Made by a program: the position numbers and the translations under genes | Assembly: GCA_002315495.1 (NCBI GenBank) | Contig: DCGJ01000084.1 | Location: 260 to 6,232 of the forward strand | DNA from: Lachnoclostridium sp. UBA1781 | Lineage (GTDB): Bacteria; Bacillota; Clostridia; Lachnospirales; Lachnospiraceae | Length of the DNA: 5,973 nucleotides | Reading direction: 5' to 3' | Shown here: one piece after another, positions 4,529 to 5,973 of the stretch | Layout of the letters: every line of letters begins with the position of its first letter | How positions within the stretch are numbered: the first letter of the stretch is position 1 | The notes under the pieces: generated by a model | Seen by the model: the letters and a program-made list of their open reading frames with translations, nothing else | Databases searched by the model: none | What the model was told of the DNA's origin: nothing

Positions 4529-5973
4529 TCAATCCTCAAATGTAATCTTCATTGCCACACGGCTCTGAACCTTCTTCTGTGCCTCACGAATGTCCATCTT
4601 TGGTCGATCGGAAGAATTGCGCTCCGCATATTTCACCTCAACCTCAACATCCTTGTTCGTATATTTTGCAATGGATTTGCGAATCTCGTAGATTGTATCT
4701 TCCTTGCTTACCACGCCATAGTCGGTATGGTCATCCAGGAAAATGAGCAGTTTGTCATCCACCACATCCAAAAGACAACTATGAAGAATTACCTGCGCCA
4801 ACTTATTCTGGACACCATTTACCACGGTCTTCCAGTCGTCAAGCACGGTCTGAATATCCTCCGAAACGGCCTTTGCCAGCACCTCCGGTTCTTCCTCTTC
4901 TACCGTCTCGCGAACCTCTGCCGCTGCCACGATACCGTTCTTCTTTACCTTCGCAAGCTCTTCTTCCAGGCGACGAATACGGTCTAAAACCGCACTGTTA
5001 TCGACGTCCATCTGCGGATGGCAAAGCTCGATAAATGCCATCTCAATCAACACCCTTCGCTGCGTAGCAAAGCGGGTACGATTGGTCAGTTCACTTAACA
5101 CCTGAATATAACGAAGCAATTCCTCCTGCGTGAAGACCTGCGCCTCGTGAATCAAAATCTGCATCTGTTCACTTGTCACGCCAAGCACCTGACTGATGTC
5201 ATCGCCCGTTCGTGCCAACAGCAGATTTCTCATATACCAGGTAAGGTCAACCACAAATCGGGAAAGCTCGCGTCCTTCAATTACCATCTCATCGAGCAGG
5301 CGGATACAATCGGTTACGCTTCCCTTTCGGATGAAGCGGAGCATTTTCGCAAAGACTTCGACATCAACGGTGCCAAGCACCTCTAAGATGCGGTCGTAGG
5401 ACAGCTCTTCTCCGTAGTAAAATGCGGCACATCGCTCCAGAAGACTCAGTGCATCACGCATCGAGCCATCGGCCATCTTCGCCACATAATCCATAGCCTT
5501 TCGGTCTGTCGTAATGTTCTCCCGCTCGCAAAGGTCCATCAGTCGATCCGAAATCGTCTCAATGGAAATGCGCTTAAAGTCGTAACGCTGGCATCGGGAC
5601 ATAATGGTAATCGGAATCTTGTGGGCCTCCGTGGTTGCCAAAATAAACACTACATAAGACGGCGGTTCCTCCAAGGTCTTCAAAAGTGCATTGAACGCAC
5701 CGGTGGAGAGCATATGAACCTCGTCGATAATATATACCTTGTATTTACCCTCTGTAGGAGCATATGCAACCTCTTCCCTTATTTCTCTGACATTATCAAC
5801 ACCATTATTGGAGGCAGCATCTATTTCTATAACATTCATGGACCTTCCCGATGCAATAGCCCTGCAGGATTCACATTCTCCGCAGGGACCGTTTTCCGTA
5901 GGGTTTTCACAGTTTACGGTCTTCGCCAAAATCTTTGCCACGGTGGTTTTACCGGTTCCTCTGGTACCGGTAA
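4529..5973 (-). CDS. dnaX: DNA polymerase III subunit gamma/tau, N-terminus missing
   Basis: The open frame continues through the right edge; 480 residues are visible and by comparison with E. coli about 43 N-terminal residues are lost, giving roughly 520 in full. DnaX is the ATPase motor of the clamp loader, which places the beta clamp on DNA and holds the replisome together. Seen in order (visible numbering): Walker A GTRGTGKTT (2-10); a zinc site C21, C30, C33, C36 with family spacing; Walker B IIDEVH (81-86); sensor 1 LATTE (111-115); SRC arginine-finger motif (125-127); sensor 2 GSMRDA (169-174); the collar helices; then a Glu-rich linker (ETVEEEEPE) and a C-terminal tau-type domain ending in KITFED. 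The GTG at 5941 is an internal valine of Walker A, not a start. No A-AAA-AAG slippery heptamer was seen, so there is no sign of a frameshifted gamma form. Confidence 0.97.
   Translation of the reverse strand, partial: TGTRGTGKTTVAKILAKTVNCENPTENGPCGECESCRAIASGRSMNVIEIDAASNNGVDNVREIREEVAYAPTEGKYKVYIIDEVHMLSTGAFNALLKTLEEPPSYVVFILATTEAHKIPITIMSRCQRYDFKRISIETISDRLMDLCERENITTDRKAMDYVAKMADGSMRDALSLLERCAAFYYGEELSYDRILEVLGTVDVEVFAKMLRFIRKGSVTDCIRLLDEMVIEGRELSRFVVDLTWYMRNLLLARTGDDISQVLGVTSEQMQILIHEAQVFTQEELLRYIQVLSELTNRTRFATQRRVLIEMAFIELCHPQMDVDNSAVLDRIRRLEEELAKVKKNGIVAAAEVRETVEEEEPEVLAKAVSEDIQTVLDDWKTVVNGVQNKLAQVILHSCLLDVVDDKLLIFLDDHTDYGVVSKEDTIYEIRKSIAKYTNKDVEVEVKYAERNSSDRPKMDIREAQKKVQSRVAMKITFED

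Noticed and set aside
5939..5941. GTG at 5941 as the dnaX start
   Set aside because: It encodes the valine following GKTT in the Walker A motif, and the frame stays open to the window edge.
4529..5973. Programmed frameshift producing a short gamma form of DnaX
   Set aside because: No A-AAA-AAG or long A-run slippery site was seen in the visible coding strand; the A-rich part near 4938-4950 reads AAG AAG AAC after GTA.

Overview
The window looks like a chromosomal segment of a clostridial Bacillota, most likely Lachnospiraceae. The 16S 5' end at the left edge is of clostridial type, the RecR, DnaX and YbaB proteins are Firmicutes-like, and the DUF5711-like and CvpA genes beside recR fit that family. 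The taxon is inferred from recognition, not from a search. Everything supported lies on the minus strand, so transcription runs from right to left.

The layout, in direction of transcription, starts at the right edge with dnaX (clamp-loader tau subunit). Its first ~43 residues are beyond the window, but the Walker A motif is just inside. It is followed by ybaB/ebfC (nucleoid-associated protein), recR (recombination mediator), a membrane-anchored DUF5711-like protein of unknown function, a CvpA-family membrane protein, and a KDPG/KHG aldolase fused to a C-terminal VOC (glyoxalase-fold) domain. Gaps between the first five genes are only 16 to 52 bp and ribosome binding sites are clear, so they probably form one operon whose promoter lies outside the window. 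The aldolase is separated from cvpA by 75 bp that contain a G+C-rich hairpin, and it may be partly uncoupled from the operon.

Positions 47-553 contain no credible gene. This stretch holds a candidate terminator after the aldolase (490-539), a spacer with no clear function, phased A-tracts (313-341), a near-consensus rRNA promoter (TTGACA-17 bp-TACAAT, 280-308), and a structured leader of about 225 nt with a boxA-like antitermination element and several hairpins. The leader runs into the 5' end of the 16S rRNA gene, of which only the first ~46 nt are present.

dnaX, ybaB and recR are the classic replication/repair trio. As I recall the Bacillus subtilis map, it has dnaX-yaaK-recR-yaaL-bofA followed by the co-oriented rrnA operon, so the arrangement here recalls that order with different genes in the middle. 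I did not find a defence system, mobile element or CRISPR array. The least ordinary items are the aldolase-VOC fusion with an apparently intact metal site, and the DUF5711-CvpA membrane pair joined to recR.
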